Positions 33,017 through 42,531 of a stretch of 60,045 bases of DNA are shown in pieces. The position numbers and the translations under genes are program-made. This stretch comes from Euryarchaeota archaeon UBA121 (lineage in GTDB: Archaea; Thermoplasmatota; Poseidoniia; Poseidoniales; Thalassarchaeaceae). The first letter of the stretch is position 1; the number at the start of each line of letters is the position of its first letter. The notes under the pieces were generated by a model. It saw only the letters and a list, made by a program, of their open reading frames with translations. It was not told the origin of the DNA and ran no database searches. The stretch lies in assembly GCA_002499865.1 (NCBI GenBank), contig DANL01000081.1:1-60045 (forward strand). Direction: 5' to 3'.

Positions 33017-34225
33017 TCACCGCTTCGTGAACTCTTCCTCAATTCTACTTCCTATTGTTGCGGGCGCTGTATTGGTCATTGTAATGTATGTAGTTCTGCC
33101 CCTGCCGACTGAAGTATTAGTTGATCGGGCTTCCAACAAACCTTCCTTTTCTAGTGCTTTGAGATGTTTCCAGAATGTCGTATAACTCCGTGGCTTTACT
33201 CCAAATTCCTCACAGATCACTTCATACAACTTCCTAGCATCTCCACTTGATATCTCCTCTTCCTTACGTAATCTTCTGCAAATCCCAAGAAGTACAAGCT
33301 TCTGATGAGCACTAAGGGAGTCAACTTGGCTCGGCTCTACAGAAGCAGGCCTTATCGTGCTCGGCATTACATCATCCAACGTTACCTCTCCCCTTCCATC
33401 CATCTCCGCCCTCCTTACTGCGGCCTCAAGAAGCTCGATAGCTAGCCTAGCATCGCCAGTGCCCTCAGCAAATCTCCCTATCTTCTCGAGAATATCATCG
33501 CTCACTGAACCGGATCTACAAGATGCCTCATATCTCTGTTTAGAAATTCCAATCAGGCCATCATAATCATATGGCTCCAGCTTCAGTACGTTACTCTCCC
33601 CTAACCTCGAGATTATTGCTGGCTCCATCATGCCCATCAGTGTCAGGTCCTGACTAACTAGAACCAGGGAGATAGTTCCTTGCCCGCCCTGTCCTTCATC
33701 GATTCGTAGTAGTTTGTAGATCAAATCGCTATTATCTCTCCTGATGAGGACATCAACCTCGTCCAATACCAATATCATATGGAGTCCCCTGGACCGAATA
33801 TTCCTTCTTATGGACTGAATAATTTCTCCAGAGCTAAAACCTCTCTCAGGATGCCGGGAGTCCAAAGATAGTGCAATCTGTTGTAAGACCTGATTCGTAG
33901 AGGGATGATTACGACAATTAACATGAGATAGAGTCATCTTTCTAACTCCATCCAACTCTCTGATTAAATCCTCTCCAAATCTTCTAGTTAGCACGGTTTT
34001 TCCTGTCCCAACATGCCCAATAACCACCGCGCGACCACTCACTCCATCGCTCCCTATTCCCATGAACATCGAGGCCAAAAGCCCTAGTTCCCTGTCTCTT
34101 CCAACAAGATTTGGGGGAGTCCAATCGAATGAAAGTGGCCCTCTGTCGACAAGTATCTTGCCAGCTCCGATATTGTCTAGGTAGTCGGCCATCAGTCTCC
34201 TCGTGTTAACATCGTTATTAGACAT
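33017..34225 (-). CDS. orc1/cdc6: Orc1/Cdc6 replication initiator
   Basis: 402 residues. AAA+ module: NLVGRDREL box, Walker A GHVGTGKTVLT, Walker B LVLDEVDVL, a sensor-1 region (ISLVLVSQD), and sensor-2 EGTGDARLAIELLEAA. The C-terminal winged helix has SSGDARKLYEVICEEFGVKPRSYTTFWKHLKALEKEGLLEA followed by a basic wing. The protein marks origins in archaea by binding ORB repeats. The genuine Walker motifs contrast with the altered ones in the protein at 28639. No ORB-like cluster was found in the short gap upstream of this gene (34226-34280); the CGTTAA array is 5.6 kb away. Confidence 0.93.
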   Translation of the reverse strand: MSNNDVNTRRLMADYLDNIGAGKILVDRGPLSFDWTPPNLVGRDRELGLLASMFMGIGSDGVSGRAVVIGHVGTGKTVLTRRFGEDLIRELDGVRKMTLSHVNCRNHPSTNQVLQQIALSLDSRHPERGFSSGEIIQSIRRNIRSRGLHMILVLDEVDVLIRRDNSDLIYKLLRIDEGQGGQGTISLVLVSQDLTLMGMMEPAIISRLGESNVLKLEPYDYDGLIGISKQRYEASCRSGSVSDDILEKIGRFAEGTGDARLAIELLEAAVRRAEMDGRGEVTLDDVMPSTIRPASVEPSQVDSLSAHQKLVLLGICRRLRKEEEISSGDARKLYEVICEEFGVKPRSYTTFWKHLKALEKEGLLEARSTNTSVGRGRTTYITMTNTAPATIGSRIEEEFTKR

Positions 34226-34280
34226 ATTCGGGACAGGATGACAATCAAGTACGAATTATGTCTACGGATAATTTTCCAAA

Positions 34281-35387
34281 TCAGTGTATTTGGTCAAATT
34301 TATACCCATTTTCCCACTTTTTCTCACCCAAACAAACTTCTAGCTCATAGGGAGTAATCATTGGCTTACCGTACTTAACTGCATCATCTATTGCTATTCT
34401 TGGACATGCGGTATTTACAAACACATCAACAGGATAGAAGTCTATCAATTCGGGCCCAACGTGTTCTATTGCAAGTAGAAATCCTTTCTTTCCATGTTTT
34501 TCTAACTTCCTTTTCATCCTCAGGGCAAGGTTTCTCCTCATTTGTCCAGGTTTAGATCCTATTATGATGCCGAACCTGTCCTTGTCCATTGAAGACATAA
34601 TTAACCCTGAACGTTGCCTTAGTATTCTCTCAATCCTTTCTCTACCCATTTCTCTTGCCTCACCCGTGTAAGGGTCCAGCATGGCTAGTGGTTTTCCAGT
34701 ATGTAGGACTAGGCCTATTGGGTGAAAATCACCACTGCCTAGGAAAATGTAGTGTCCGACCGTAGGATCGTCGCCAGAATAGTTGCATCCAAGGACCTGC
34801 CCGGGAAATGATAGTCTAGCTCCTCCGACTGGAATCGTAACATCAAATCCCGCATCCTCAAAGTGCTTCTTGAACGTAGGTAAAAGGTGTAGGTGCTGAA
34901 TACTCCCCACAAGTCCAAGTTTCGTATCTGTGAGGGGGGCTACTCTTCCAACCATGTCCTCAAATCGATCAAGCGCTTCTAACTCAGATAAGACAGGACC
35001 GGAGTCATCATTCATCCTGCTGATGGCTATTTCACGATGGGCAGTGAGATATGGCATGACTGGCGCAATCTCAGGGTTTCCATCATAGGTGACTGGAATG
35101 AATTGTGTTGGCATGCCAGAATCAATATTCATCTGTGAATGCCCCATGTGAGCTACCAAGTCAATACCAAAATTTTGCATCTTATCATGAACTAAGTCAC
35201 ACGCTCCATAACAGGGGTCCGCCGAAAGAATAACTCTGGCCGATGTTTCAGTTTCTATTGTATCCATCATTTCTAGAGCCTGCATTTTCAAGCCCTCGGG
35301 AACCTGTAAAGCAATTAATTTATGATCATTTGATTTTATTCTTTCAACTAAATCGTCAAGTTGAAAATCATGTCTGTCAAGGTCCAT
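34281..35387 (-). CDS. dph2: Diphthamide synthesis protein Dph2
   Basis: Non-canonical radical-SAM enzyme that moves the 3-amino-3-carboxypropyl group of SAM to the target histidine of aEF2. The three cysteines that hold the 4Fe-4S cluster, one in each domain, are visible: ADPCYGACD, VLGCNYSG and NTACPRIAIDD. ALQVPEGLKMQA and the third-domain GSKPGQMRRNLALRMKRKLEKHGKK are family typical. 368 residues from ATG 35387. It is co-directional with the phosphoribosyltransferase gene upstream (6 bp). Confidence 0.92.
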   Translation of the reverse strand: MDLDRHDFQLDDLVERIKSNDHKLIALQVPEGLKMQALEMMDTIETETSARVILSADPCYGACDLVHDKMQNFGIDLVAHMGHSQMNIDSGMPTQFIPVTYDGNPEIAPVMPYLTAHREIAISRMNDDSGPVLSELEALDRFEDMVGRVAPLTDTKLGLVGSIQHLHLLPTFKKHFEDAGFDVTIPVGGARLSFPGQVLGCNYSGDDPTVGHYIFLGSGDFHPIGLVLHTGKPLAMLDPYTGEAREMGRERIERILRQRSGLIMSSMDKDRFGIIIGSKPGQMRRNLALRMKRKLEKHGKKGFLLAIEHVGPELIDFYPVDVFVNTACPRIAIDDAVKYGKPMITPYELEVCLGEKKWENGYKFDQIH

Positions 35388-35393
35388 AGGTAA

Positions 35394-35972
35394 TCACTCA
35401 AGTATCTCGACTCTTCCATCTACTATGTCAATTCTAGCCAGAGTTCTAATGGGCCACTCGGGCCTCTCTATTGAAAGCCTCTCACGGCCATTTCCCTTTT
35501 CGATAGCAATAATGATGTCTTGTAGCTTCGCACCAATTCCCTCTATCGCTTCAAGGATGGGCTCCAATGTGCCTCCAGTAGAAATTACATCATCTACAAT
35601 TAGTATCCTTTCCCCAGGTTTGATATCGTTGATATATGTGGTGGATTCTGAATATCCCGTGGAAACATTAACTTCCACTTCCCCTTTCATTCCATAAGAC
35701 CTCTTTCTAATGACAACAGTAGGTTTTCCTGAGGCCTCACCAACTGCAGCCAATAATGGTAATCCCATGGCCTCAACACTGACTATGAGGTCTATTTCCG
35801 ACCAATCGACCATCGAGATGATTAGGTCTCTTGTGGCACGAAGAACATTAGCATCCATCCTCGGTATCCCATCTGAAATTGGATGTATGAAGTAGGGATA
35901 TTCTCCTTTCCAAATTATCGGAGCGCCCCTCAGTGAATCCTGAAGTACAGTAAGGGGGTCGCCGGGCTCCAT
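35394..35972 (-). CDS. hpt: Purine phosphoribosyltransferase, archaeal Hpt type
   Basis: 192 residues. The PRPP-binding loop RILIVDDVISTGGT is intact. The N-terminal pattern LQDSLRGAPIIWKGEYPYFIHPISDGIPRMD, then VSVEAMGLPLLAAV and VVIRKRSYGMKGEVEVNVSTGY, match archaeal hypoxanthine(/guanine) phosphoribosyltransferases, which are related to adenine PRTases. It salvages purine bases to nucleotides with PRPP. Between L10e and dph2 on the same strand, with 12- and 6-bp gaps. Exact base preference is inferred from family. Confidence 0.85.
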   Translation of the reverse strand: MEPGDPLTVLQDSLRGAPIIWKGEYPYFIHPISDGIPRMDANVLRATRDLIISMVDWSEIDLIVSVEAMGLPLLAAVGEASGKPTVVIRKRSYGMKGEVEVNVSTGYSESTTYINDIKPGERILIVDDVISTGGTLEPILEAIEGIGAKLQDIIIAIEKGNGRERLSIERPEWPIRTLARIDIVDGRVEILE

Positions 35973-35984
35973 TGCCCACCAACC

Positions 35985-36524
35985 TCAGACTTTGCCCTTC
36001 AAGTGCTCGGCTCCCCTGACAACTCTCTGGGAACAAGGAGTGGGGAACTTACAGCTCGCTTTACGAAGGGCATCCCTAGCCGCATCATAATTTTCTGGAT
36101 TCAAATGGATGGACACAATAGTCTGTCCCCTCAATACTCTCGCTGCAGTTCCTACATTCTTCCCGAACGCCTGCCTCATTCCCTGGGAAACACGATCAGC
36201 ACCTGCACCAGTGGCCTGCTTATTTTCTCGTAGAATTTGATGCGGGTAAACATGAATCCTGAGGGCATATCCATCGACACCAGCTGAATTTCTTATTGTA
36301 GCATTAGCTACCTGTCTAGCCGACTCAAGAGCACTATCTCTGATTTGACACGCATTATCTGATGTAAGCTCAACAACTATTGGAAAATCTCCTGCCTCAG
36401 CAGCCTTCCTATTCCCCATGAAGTACCTGAGAATACGATTGTTTGGCACTCCTCCGGTGTACTCTCTGCGAGTAAATGACTGCCCCTTTACTTGACGGTA
36501 CATCTTCGCTGGTTTGCGTGCCAC
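35985..36524 (-). CDS. rpl10e: Ribosomal protein L10e (uL16)
   Basis: Large-subunit protein at the tRNA/peptidyl-transferase region. ARKPAKMYRQVKGQSFTRREYTGGVPNNRI is the conserved start; the GTG at 36524 (VARKPAK) aligns with family N-termini, so the longer frame to 36596 is not used. Further conserved parts are HVYPHQILRENKQATGAGADRVSQGMRQAFGK and RKASCKFPTPC. About 179 residues. It leads the gene string hpt-dph2 on the same strand. Confidence 0.93.
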   Translation of the reverse strand: MARKPAKMYRQVKGQSFTRREYTGGVPNNRILRYFMGNRKAAEAGDFPIVVELTSDNACQIRDSALESARQVANATIRNSAGVDGYALRIHVYPHQILRENKQATGAGADRVSQGMRQAFGKNVGTAARVLRGQTIVSIHLNPENYDAARDALRKASCKFPTPCSQRVVRGAEHLKGKV

Positions 36525-36592
36525 ATACTCACCTCTCTGGCGGGCGACCAACCCCCCATATTTAATCGTGAGGACAAAGTAGCGAGAGCTTC

Positions 36593-37570
36593 TCAACCAT
36601 TCGAAACACGTTCACTCTGTTTCTGGACCTCTCTAACTCCTACAACAATTAGAATGAATCCAACTATCATGGATGCGCCAATCTTCTCATCTAATAATGC
36701 CCAACCCCCTATTACTCCAAAAACAGGAACGAGGAAAACATAGGAAGAAGCGGCCGTTGGTCCAATTACCTCTATTCCTCTCGCAAATAATACGTAAGCA
36801 AGAACAGTTGAAATTATTCCAAGATATGCAACAGTTGCCCATTCGGCAGAGCTGGGGGCGGGTATTCCGAAAGACCAGATTTCGAAAACCATCCAAGGAG
36901 TTAGTAGAATCCACCCAATGAATGAGTACCAGACTACTATCTCAAGAGGAGAAACATCACTTTTTCGTGATAGCAAAATCTTGGTTAAATTAGTAGTCGT
37001 GGCCCAGGATAAAGCTGCCATCAGAATCATCAAATCTCCTATTAATCGGTGATTAAACGGAATATCTGAGTTTGGACTCCATCCGATAACAACAACAACC
37101 CCAGTAATCCCAGTGAGAAGACCTAGGGACATTCTACCAGTAATTTTCTGATGTAGCATGGGAGCTGCCAAGAGAACAGTAAAAACAGGATTTAGAGAAA
37201 CTATCAGGGAAGCATCTCCCGCCGCCGTCCAAGACATTCCATGCATGAAAAATAATTGATAACACATAGTCCCGAAAATACCTAGCCAAATCGATAATCT
37301 CCATGATTCTACGTCCGGAGGGATGAATCTGAAGCCCCCTCTGGGCCTATTCGCTAAATACCAGATGAAGAACACCACAACTGCAAATGCATATCTTAGC
37401 CATGCTGAAGTAGCTGGCTCGAGGGTAGCGGAATTACTGTCATCGGTACCGTAACTAAGAAATCTGCCAGCGGCCCAAGTAGAGCCCCAAATGATGGCCG
37501 CCAACAATAGTAGGAGGTGCGTCCTAAACTCCTCGGTTTTTGATTCCACTATCGGGCCCCCGGGAGTCAA
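36593..37570 (-). CDS. EamA/DMT-family transporter
   Basis: 325 residues with about ten membrane helices in two repeated five-helix halves, as in drug/metabolite transporters. IIWGSTWAAGRFLSYG opens the first EamA repeat, with SLNPVFTVLLAAPMLHQKITG closing it. LIGDLMILMAALSWATTTNLTKIL opens the second, with FLVPVFGVIGGWALLDEKIG at its end. Probably a metabolite exporter; the substrate is unknown. Its start overlaps the aroA stop by 4 bp, so co-expression with the shikimate enzyme is likely. Confidence 0.85.
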   Translation of the reverse strand: MTPGGPIVESKTEEFRTHLLLLLAAIIWGSTWAAGRFLSYGTDDSNSATLEPATSAWLRYAFAVVVFFIWYLANRPRGGFRFIPPDVESWRLSIWLGIFGTMCYQLFFMHGMSWTAAGDASLIVSLNPVFTVLLAAPMLHQKITGRMSLGLLTGITGVVVVIGWSPNSDIPFNHRLIGDLMILMAALSWATTTNLTKILLSRKSDVSPLEIVVWYSFIGWILLTPWMVFEIWSFGIPAPSSAEWATVAYLGIISTVLAYVLFARGIEVIGPTAASSYVFLVPVFGVIGGWALLDEKIGASMIVGFILIVVGVREVQKQSERVSNG

Positions 37571-38760
37571 GCACTCTCGCAGATGCTTTGGATGCGTTTT
37601 GTAAATCCGGGATCAGTGGCACTCACACAATCATCCCCTTCCACACACCCACCGGTCTTCGAAGCTATTATCATCGCGGTCATTGCCATTCTATGATCGG
37701 AATAAGTCAGTACAGGGTCGTCAGGACGGGATGGTTCCTGTCCTCCCGGGACAATAATGCCATCACTACTTTCCATTGATTTTATTCCGAATGAACCAAG
37801 CATCTCTACTGTCTTGGATATCCGATCACTTTCCTTCCCCCTGGCATGTGCACATCCTGTGATTCTCCCACCAGTTCCAATTGCCATTATTGCGGCAGAG
37901 GGGGTGATAATATCGGATGCATGCGTTAAATCTAGAATCTCTGAACCGCGAGTTAACATATCGATAGCTTTCTTCAATCCGACAATCTCATCGACCTTAT
38001 TTTTTCTAATCTCAACTCCATGAATTCTAGAGAAAAGAGTAGCCATCGGTATCAAGCTTTCCTCAGCGGATACTTCAATGAATGAGGGTGTACAAACTTC
38101 CCATGGGCCTAGCCGTATTTCGTCCCTATCGATGCCGATATCTTTCCCTGACATTGAGCATATTTTCTTAGTCAGTTCCCAATATCCTTGGCTAACAGGT
38201 GACCCCTTCATTTTGAGAGTAATTTCATGTGGTAGGCTGGGAGATGCCAGGGCCATGGCAGTCAAACCCTGACTTGTTCCACTCCAATCAAGAGATGCAT
38301 CTTTAGAGCTAATCCTTCCCGATATTGTCCTAGGTATAGAATTACTACTTATCTCGCAACCAAGTTGAGATAGAGCCTCACAGAGTCCTACAGAAGTCCT
38401 CCTTCTAAGTGAACTATCTCCATCTATTAAGGTATCGCCTTCCAAACAAGCAGACATCGCCGAGACCACGCTAGCCGTGGTTCCAGAATTTCCACAATTC
38501 AGAACATGATCAGGCACATACAGTCCATCTCCTAAACCTTCGATTAGCCAATCTCCTTCTCCAAAATCGATTTTAGAGCCCATTGTTGCCAAACAATTTG
38601 CCATCGAGAAACAGTCCGCTCCTGGCACTCCTTCAAATGAAATATTGGTCTCTTCATGACTCTGAGATCCAAGAGCGAGCCATCTAATCATATGGCTCTT
38701 TGAAGGAGGTATTAACCAGTCAAAAGAACCGGTCAGATCGGTACCATCGAATTCCCTCAT
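37567..38760 (-). CDS. aroA: 3-phosphoshikimate 1-carboxyvinyltransferase (EPSP synthase)
   Basis: Joins PEP and shikimate-3-phosphate. The N-terminal PPSKSHMIRWLALGS contains the substrate Lys-Ser. Then NCGNSGTTASVVSAMSA, DGDSSLRRRTSVGLCEAL, GTSQGLTAMALASP and LTYSDHRMAMTAMIIASKTGG are family motifs. 397 residues, slightly shorter than the E. coli enzyme and typical of archaea. It overlaps the EamA gene. aroD lies at 44862, not in the same operon. Confidence 0.92.
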   Translation of the reverse strand: MREFDGTDLTGSFDWLIPPSKSHMIRWLALGSQSHEETNISFEGVPGADCFSMANCLATMGSKIDFGEGDWLIEGLGDGLYVPDHVLNCGNSGTTASVVSAMSACLEGDTLIDGDSSLRRRTSVGLCEALSQLGCEISSNSIPRTISGRISSKDASLDWSGTSQGLTAMALASPSLPHEITLKMKGSPVSQGYWELTKKICSMSGKDIGIDRDEIRLGPWEVCTPSFIEVSAEESLIPMATLFSRIHGVEIRKNKVDEIVGLKKAIDMLTRGSEILDLTHASDIITPSAAIMAIGTGGRITGCAHARGKESDRISKTVEMLGSFGIKSMESSDGIIVPGGQEPSRPDDPVLTYSDHRMAMTAMIIASKTGGCVEGDDCVSATDPGFTKRIQSICESA

Positions 38761-38775
38761 GAGCCCACGTATAGC

Positions 38776-39669
38776 TCATTCATGTTGAATCCTCGTATCT
38801 CTGCTTCTAATCCAATCTCCGAAGTCAACAGAAGAATCCCACTCTCTAGATACCTCATCTATGACGCTCAAATGCATGGTTTCATGTAATCCTCCAGTAG
38901 TCTTAACTAGATTATTTCGAAGAAGCATTTTTGGACTCAATCCCGGCATTATTACCCCTATTGCCCAAGGGACTCTTCCTGGGTAAACCTCGTTTACATG
39001 ATTGACTATGTTTGTGGTACAGGTGTTCGTGAGTGTGTTGTACCACTCTGGCTTTTCTGCCAACTTGTTCGTCCTTCTTATGTAAGACTCCAGCATCCTC
39101 CTTTCGTTTCCCGGTCCAAGAACCACCCCTTCGAAAAGATGCGTCTTAGATTTCAGTCTGCATCGAGACCTCACTCCGATTATATCACGCTCAGTTCCCC
39201 AGACATAGATTAACTCATAAGTTCTGAAAATGCCTTTCAAAGGGTCATAAGAGACTCCTTTCTTCTTTCTAACCTCGATTGAGCAAGCTAGTCTTCTACC
39301 ATCTTCAAATTCGTAGCTCAGTATAGTATGGGCCATCTCCCTTCTTTCAGGGCTAAAGTATTCGAGTACAAACCATATCTTCGTCACCTTACTCGGGTCC
39401 ACTTTCACATCTATCCATCGTTCATCGTAATCCTTGGTAGTTCTCCAATTGAAATCACGGACATTTCTGAATAATGCCATATCTCCTTCATATTCAATAG
39501 TGGCCAGCCTTTCATTATCATTGACCCACGATCTTTCATTTGAGGGGGACATCGCGAAATGCCTCCTGAGGATCAGTATCAGAGCTATTGAAAATATCAG
39601 AAAAATGACGATAGTCAAATCTGCGATAGACGCCACAGACTCCCGTAACCGCATCAGGAAATAACTCAT
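38776..39669 (-). CDS. DUF4105 (Lnb N-terminal domain-like) membrane-anchored protein
   Basis: About 297 residues from ATG 39669; a longer frame runs into the tRNA gene and is rejected. One N-terminal helix (LTIVIFLIFSIALILIL) anchors it. The exposed part has WIDVKVDPSKVTKIWFVLEYFSP, then YNTLTNTCTTNIVNHVNEVYPG, the core pattern of DUF4105 with a conserved Cys and nearby His-Asn. DUF4105 is related to the lipoprotein N-acyltransferase Lnb of Gram-positives, where the Cys is catalytic. Acyl transfer in this archaeon is only a suggestion. It lies between the tRNA and aroA. Confidence 0.7.
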   Translation of the reverse strand: MSYFLMRLRESVASIADLTIVIFLIFSIALILILRRHFAMSPSNERSWVNDNERLATIEYEGDMALFRNVRDFNWRTTKDYDERWIDVKVDPSKVTKIWFVLEYFSPERREMAHTILSYEFEDGRRLACSIEVRKKKGVSYDPLKGIFRTYELIYVWGTERDIIGVRSRCRLKSKTHLFEGVVLGPGNERRMLESYIRRTNKLAEKPEWYNTLTNTCTTNIVNHVNEVYPGRVPWAIGVIMPGLSPKMLLRNNLVKTTGGLHETMHLSVIDEVSREWDSSVDFGDWIRSRDTRIQHE

Positions 39670-39681
39670 GCCCAGAATTAA

Positions 39682-39768
39682 TGGCGCGGCAGGGGAGATT
39701 CGAACTCCCGAGGTGAAACACCACTGGATTAGCAATCCAGCGCAATGGCCAGGCTATGCGACTGCCGC
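39682..39768 (-). tRNA. tRNA-Ser (anticodon GCU), 3' CCA encoded
   Basis: On the minus strand GCGGCAG (39768-39762) pairs with CTGCCGC (39692-39686). The anticodon arm CTGGA-TTGCTAA-TCCAG shows anticodon GCT with T33. The T arm is GGGAG-TTCGAAT-CTCCC. A short D stem GCA/TGC is present, and the long variable arm GGTG-TTT-CACC makes it class II. The discriminator is G and it is followed by CCA in the DNA (39684-39682). It decodes AGU/AGC serine codons. Located between gyrA and the DUF4105 gene on the same strand. Confidence 0.95.
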
Positions 39769-39810
39769 AGCGCTCTGGCGACCATAGGTCTCCGCTTAAG
39801 CCGAGCGGTC

Positions 39811-42531
39811 TCACTCTTCTTCTTCAGAGGCTCTGATATCAACCAGTGAAGAGGGCAATCTCGCTACAAATATGACCTCATCTGAATATCCCTTTTTATC
39901 TGGCTTCCTCAATTCCATTATTCTGGTCCCCTTTGTGACCTTGCCAAGGGTTTCCTTTGTCTGAATAGAAGACATTCTAATCATCATTCCCTTCGAGGTC
40001 AACATGAATAATTGATCATTGAGGTCCGGTATCTGCCTGACTGCTACAATCTCATCATCTTCGTCAAGAGCCATAGTTTTGACTCCTTTTGTCCCCCTAT
40101 TTGTTCTCCTGTAACCATCTCTTTCGACTATGGCCTCACCACTCTCATCAATCACGGGGCCTCCTGTTGCCTCATCAGTCACTGCAATCATCTCGCCCGA
40201 ACCAAGTCTACTCCTCTTAGCCATACCGTGCTTAGATACCGTAAGCACACTAGTTTCGAAGTCATCAGTAACTATCATTCCAATGACTCGGTCACCTTTA
40301 CTGAGTTTCATCCCAGATACGCCTTGGCTGACTCTACCCTGTACTCTGACTAACTGAGTAGTTTGCTCCTCTCCAGTAGAAGGATCAACTCTTTTCCTTA
40401 CTTCGGCGGGCATAAACCTACATGCATTGCCCTTGGCAGAAACCAGTACAACATGATCCTCTTCAGTAGCCGATCTCACGGAAACAAGCGAATCAGAGGC
40501 GCCTTCTGCAAATTTTATTGCATATTTTCCATTTCTATTTATCTTGACATATTCTGATAATTGACTTCTTTTGATCCTTCCATTCAGAGTTGAGAATATT
40601 AGGTAATGACCATCTGGATTATCAATGAGTTGCTTATTCATTGGTAGGATAGATATCACTTTCTCTTCGTCTCTTATCCCTGCTAATAGATTCCTAATGT
40701 GAGTCCCTCTTCCGTATCTGCTTGCAGAAGGGGTTTCCCATGCCCTAAGTCCGTACACCCTTCCATGATTCGTAAATATGAGTAACCTGTCCTTACTGAA
40801 GCAAGTAAGTATTGATTTCGGAAAATCCTCGTCCTTTGTAGTCACGCCCTTGAGTCCTTTTCCTCCTCTATTCTGAAGTCTGAAAGATTCTACTGGCATA
40901 TGTCGGATATAATTGTCTTCAGAGAGGGATATTACGATTGCTCGCTCCTCGATCAAATCTTCCCTATCCATTGACAGAGGCATCGGATCGATGGAAGATC
41001 TACGCTCATCGCCATGTTTCTCCACCATTTCATCAAGCTCCTCAATTAATATCTGAAGACGTCGGGGTCTAGAGGAAATTATATCTTGCAAATCCGCAAT
41101 TTTAATTTTTAATTCATCATATTCGTTCTTCACCTTCTCTACATCTAGACGGCTCAATTGATATAATCGACGTTCTGCTATGGCTTTGGCCTGAGGTTCT
41201 GTAAAGTCAAATTTGGATATCCCAGAGAACTTCTCAATTCCCTGTAATACCGACTCAAATTGATCCCTGCCTGAACTTGCCTTACCAACTGCAATAACAT
41301 CATCAATTCTGTCTTGTGCCTTCACTAGCCCCTCAAGAATATGGGCCCTAGCCTCAGCTTTTTCTAACTCAAATTTGGCCCTTCTTTCAATGACTGACTC
41401 TCTGTGCTCAACATACGTGTGTAATATTACTGGTAGGGTCAAAAGTACTGGCCTGCCGTCCAAGATCCCCATCATATTTGCCGAATATGACTCTTGCAAC
41501 CTACTAGATTTGAATAGCTGGTTAAGAACTGCATTAGGATCAGCATTATTCTTGACTTCTATAACGACCCTTATCCCTTCTTTAGATGACTCATCTCTGA
41601 TGTCCCTGATTCCTATTACTGAGCCCTTTGAAACTAAATCAGCTATGTGAACGAGCATATCCGATTTCTTTACTTGATATGGGATTTCATGAATTATTAT
41701 CATTTTTCCTTTGGAATCATCTTGTACATCACACTTTGACCGAACATGAAACCTTCCCTTGCCTGTTGAGTACATATCGAGGATGCCATCTATTCCATGG
41801 ATGGTAGCACCAGTCGGAAAATCAGGCCCCTTGATATGACTCATATACTCCTCAATAGGAATATTTGGTATTTCCTTACTCTCAGCTCCTTCCTGGAGGA
41901 TGTGATCGACGTGCATCCTAACCGCTCCTGCCACCTCAGTAAGGTTGTGAGGAGGCATCCTCGTTGCCATTCCGACCGCGATCCCATCACTCCCATTCAG
42001 CAGTAGATTTGGCAATCTTGCAGGTAGAACGGTCGGCTCCATTTCTGAATCATCAAAATTAGGCTGAAAATCAACAGTTTTTTTCTCAATATCCTCCAGC
42101 ATGTGTTTTGAAATCTTATCCAACCTACTTTCTGTATAACGCATCGCTGCAGGCGGATCGCCATCAATAGAACCAAAATTACCCTGTCCATCAACAAGTG
42201 GGTATCGCAACGAGAACTCTTGCGCCATCCTAACCATCGTATCATAGATCGACAGATCCCCATGAGGGTGATATTTACCCATCACTTCACCTACTGAACG
42301 TGCAGATTTACTGTATTTCCTCTCAGAAGTGTGACCTCCTTCATACATCCCATAAAGAACACGTCGGTGTACCGGCTTCAAACCGTCTCTAACATCGGGT
42401 AAAGCTCTGCCAATAATGACTGACATTGCATAATTGATGTATGATGTCTTCATTTCTTTGTTCAAAGTATGATTTAGTATATTCTCATTTTTTATGGATA
42501 AATCTTCATTTGTGTTTTCTTCAGATGTCAA
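39811..42531 (-). CDS. gyrA: DNA gyrase subunit A
   Basis: Bacterial-type type IIA topoisomerase breakage-reunion subunit. SYINYAMSVIIGRALPDVRDGLKPVHRRVLYGM opens it, with the active-site tyrosine in AAMRYTES (Y132). The GyrA-box-like QNRGGKG lies about residue 560, in a C-terminal beta-pinwheel, which makes it a gyrase able to introduce negative supercoils rather than topoisomerase IV. 906 residues. It starts 11 bp inside the end of gyrB, so the two are translationally coupled. Gyrase in archaea is known to be acquired from bacteria. Confidence 0.95.
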   Translation of the reverse strand: MTSEENTNEDLSIKNENILNHTLNKEMKTSYINYAMSVIIGRALPDVRDGLKPVHRRVLYGMYEGGHTSERKYSKSARSVGEVMGKYHPHGDLSIYDTMVRMAQEFSLRYPLVDGQGNFGSIDGDPPAAMRYTESRLDKISKHMLEDIEKKTVDFQPNFDDSEMEPTVLPARLPNLLLNGSDGIAVGMATRMPPHNLTEVAGAVRMHVDHILQEGAESKEIPNIPIEEYMSHIKGPDFPTGATIHGIDGILDMYSTGKGRFHVRSKCDVQDDSKGKMIIIHEIPYQVKKSDMLVHIADLVSKGSVIGIRDIRDESSKEGIRVVIEVKNNADPNAVLNQLFKSSRLQESYSANMMGILDGRPVLLTLPVILHTYVEHRESVIERRAKFELEKAEARAHILEGLVKAQDRIDDVIAVGKASSGRDQFESVLQGIEKFSGISKFDFTEPQAKAIAERRLYQLSRLDVEKVKNEYDELKIKIADLQDIISSRPRRLQILIEELDEMVEKHGDERRSSIDPMPLSMDREDLIEERAIVISLSEDNYIRHMPVESFRLQNRGGKGLKGVTTKDEDFPKSILTCFSKDRLLIFTNHGRVYGLRAWETPSASRYGRGTHIRNLLAGIRDEEKVISILPMNKQLIDNPDGHYLIFSTLNGRIKRSQLSEYVKINRNGKYAIKFAEGASDSLVSVRSATEEDHVVLVSAKGNACRFMPAEVRKRVDPSTGEEQTTQLVRVQGRVSQGVSGMKLSKGDRVIGMIVTDDFETSVLTVSKHGMAKRSRLGSGEMIAVTDEATGGPVIDESGEAIVERDGYRRTNRGTKGVKTMALDEDDEIVAVRQIPDLNDQLFMLTSKGMMIRMSSIQTKETLGKVTKGTRIMELRKPDKKGYSDEVIFVARLPSSLVDIRASEEEE

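Noticed and set aside
39792..39808. Small hairpin CCGCT/AGCGG between gyrA and tRNA-Ser
   Set aside because: A 5-bp stem with a 7-base loop is common by chance and has no T-run; I do not call it a terminator.
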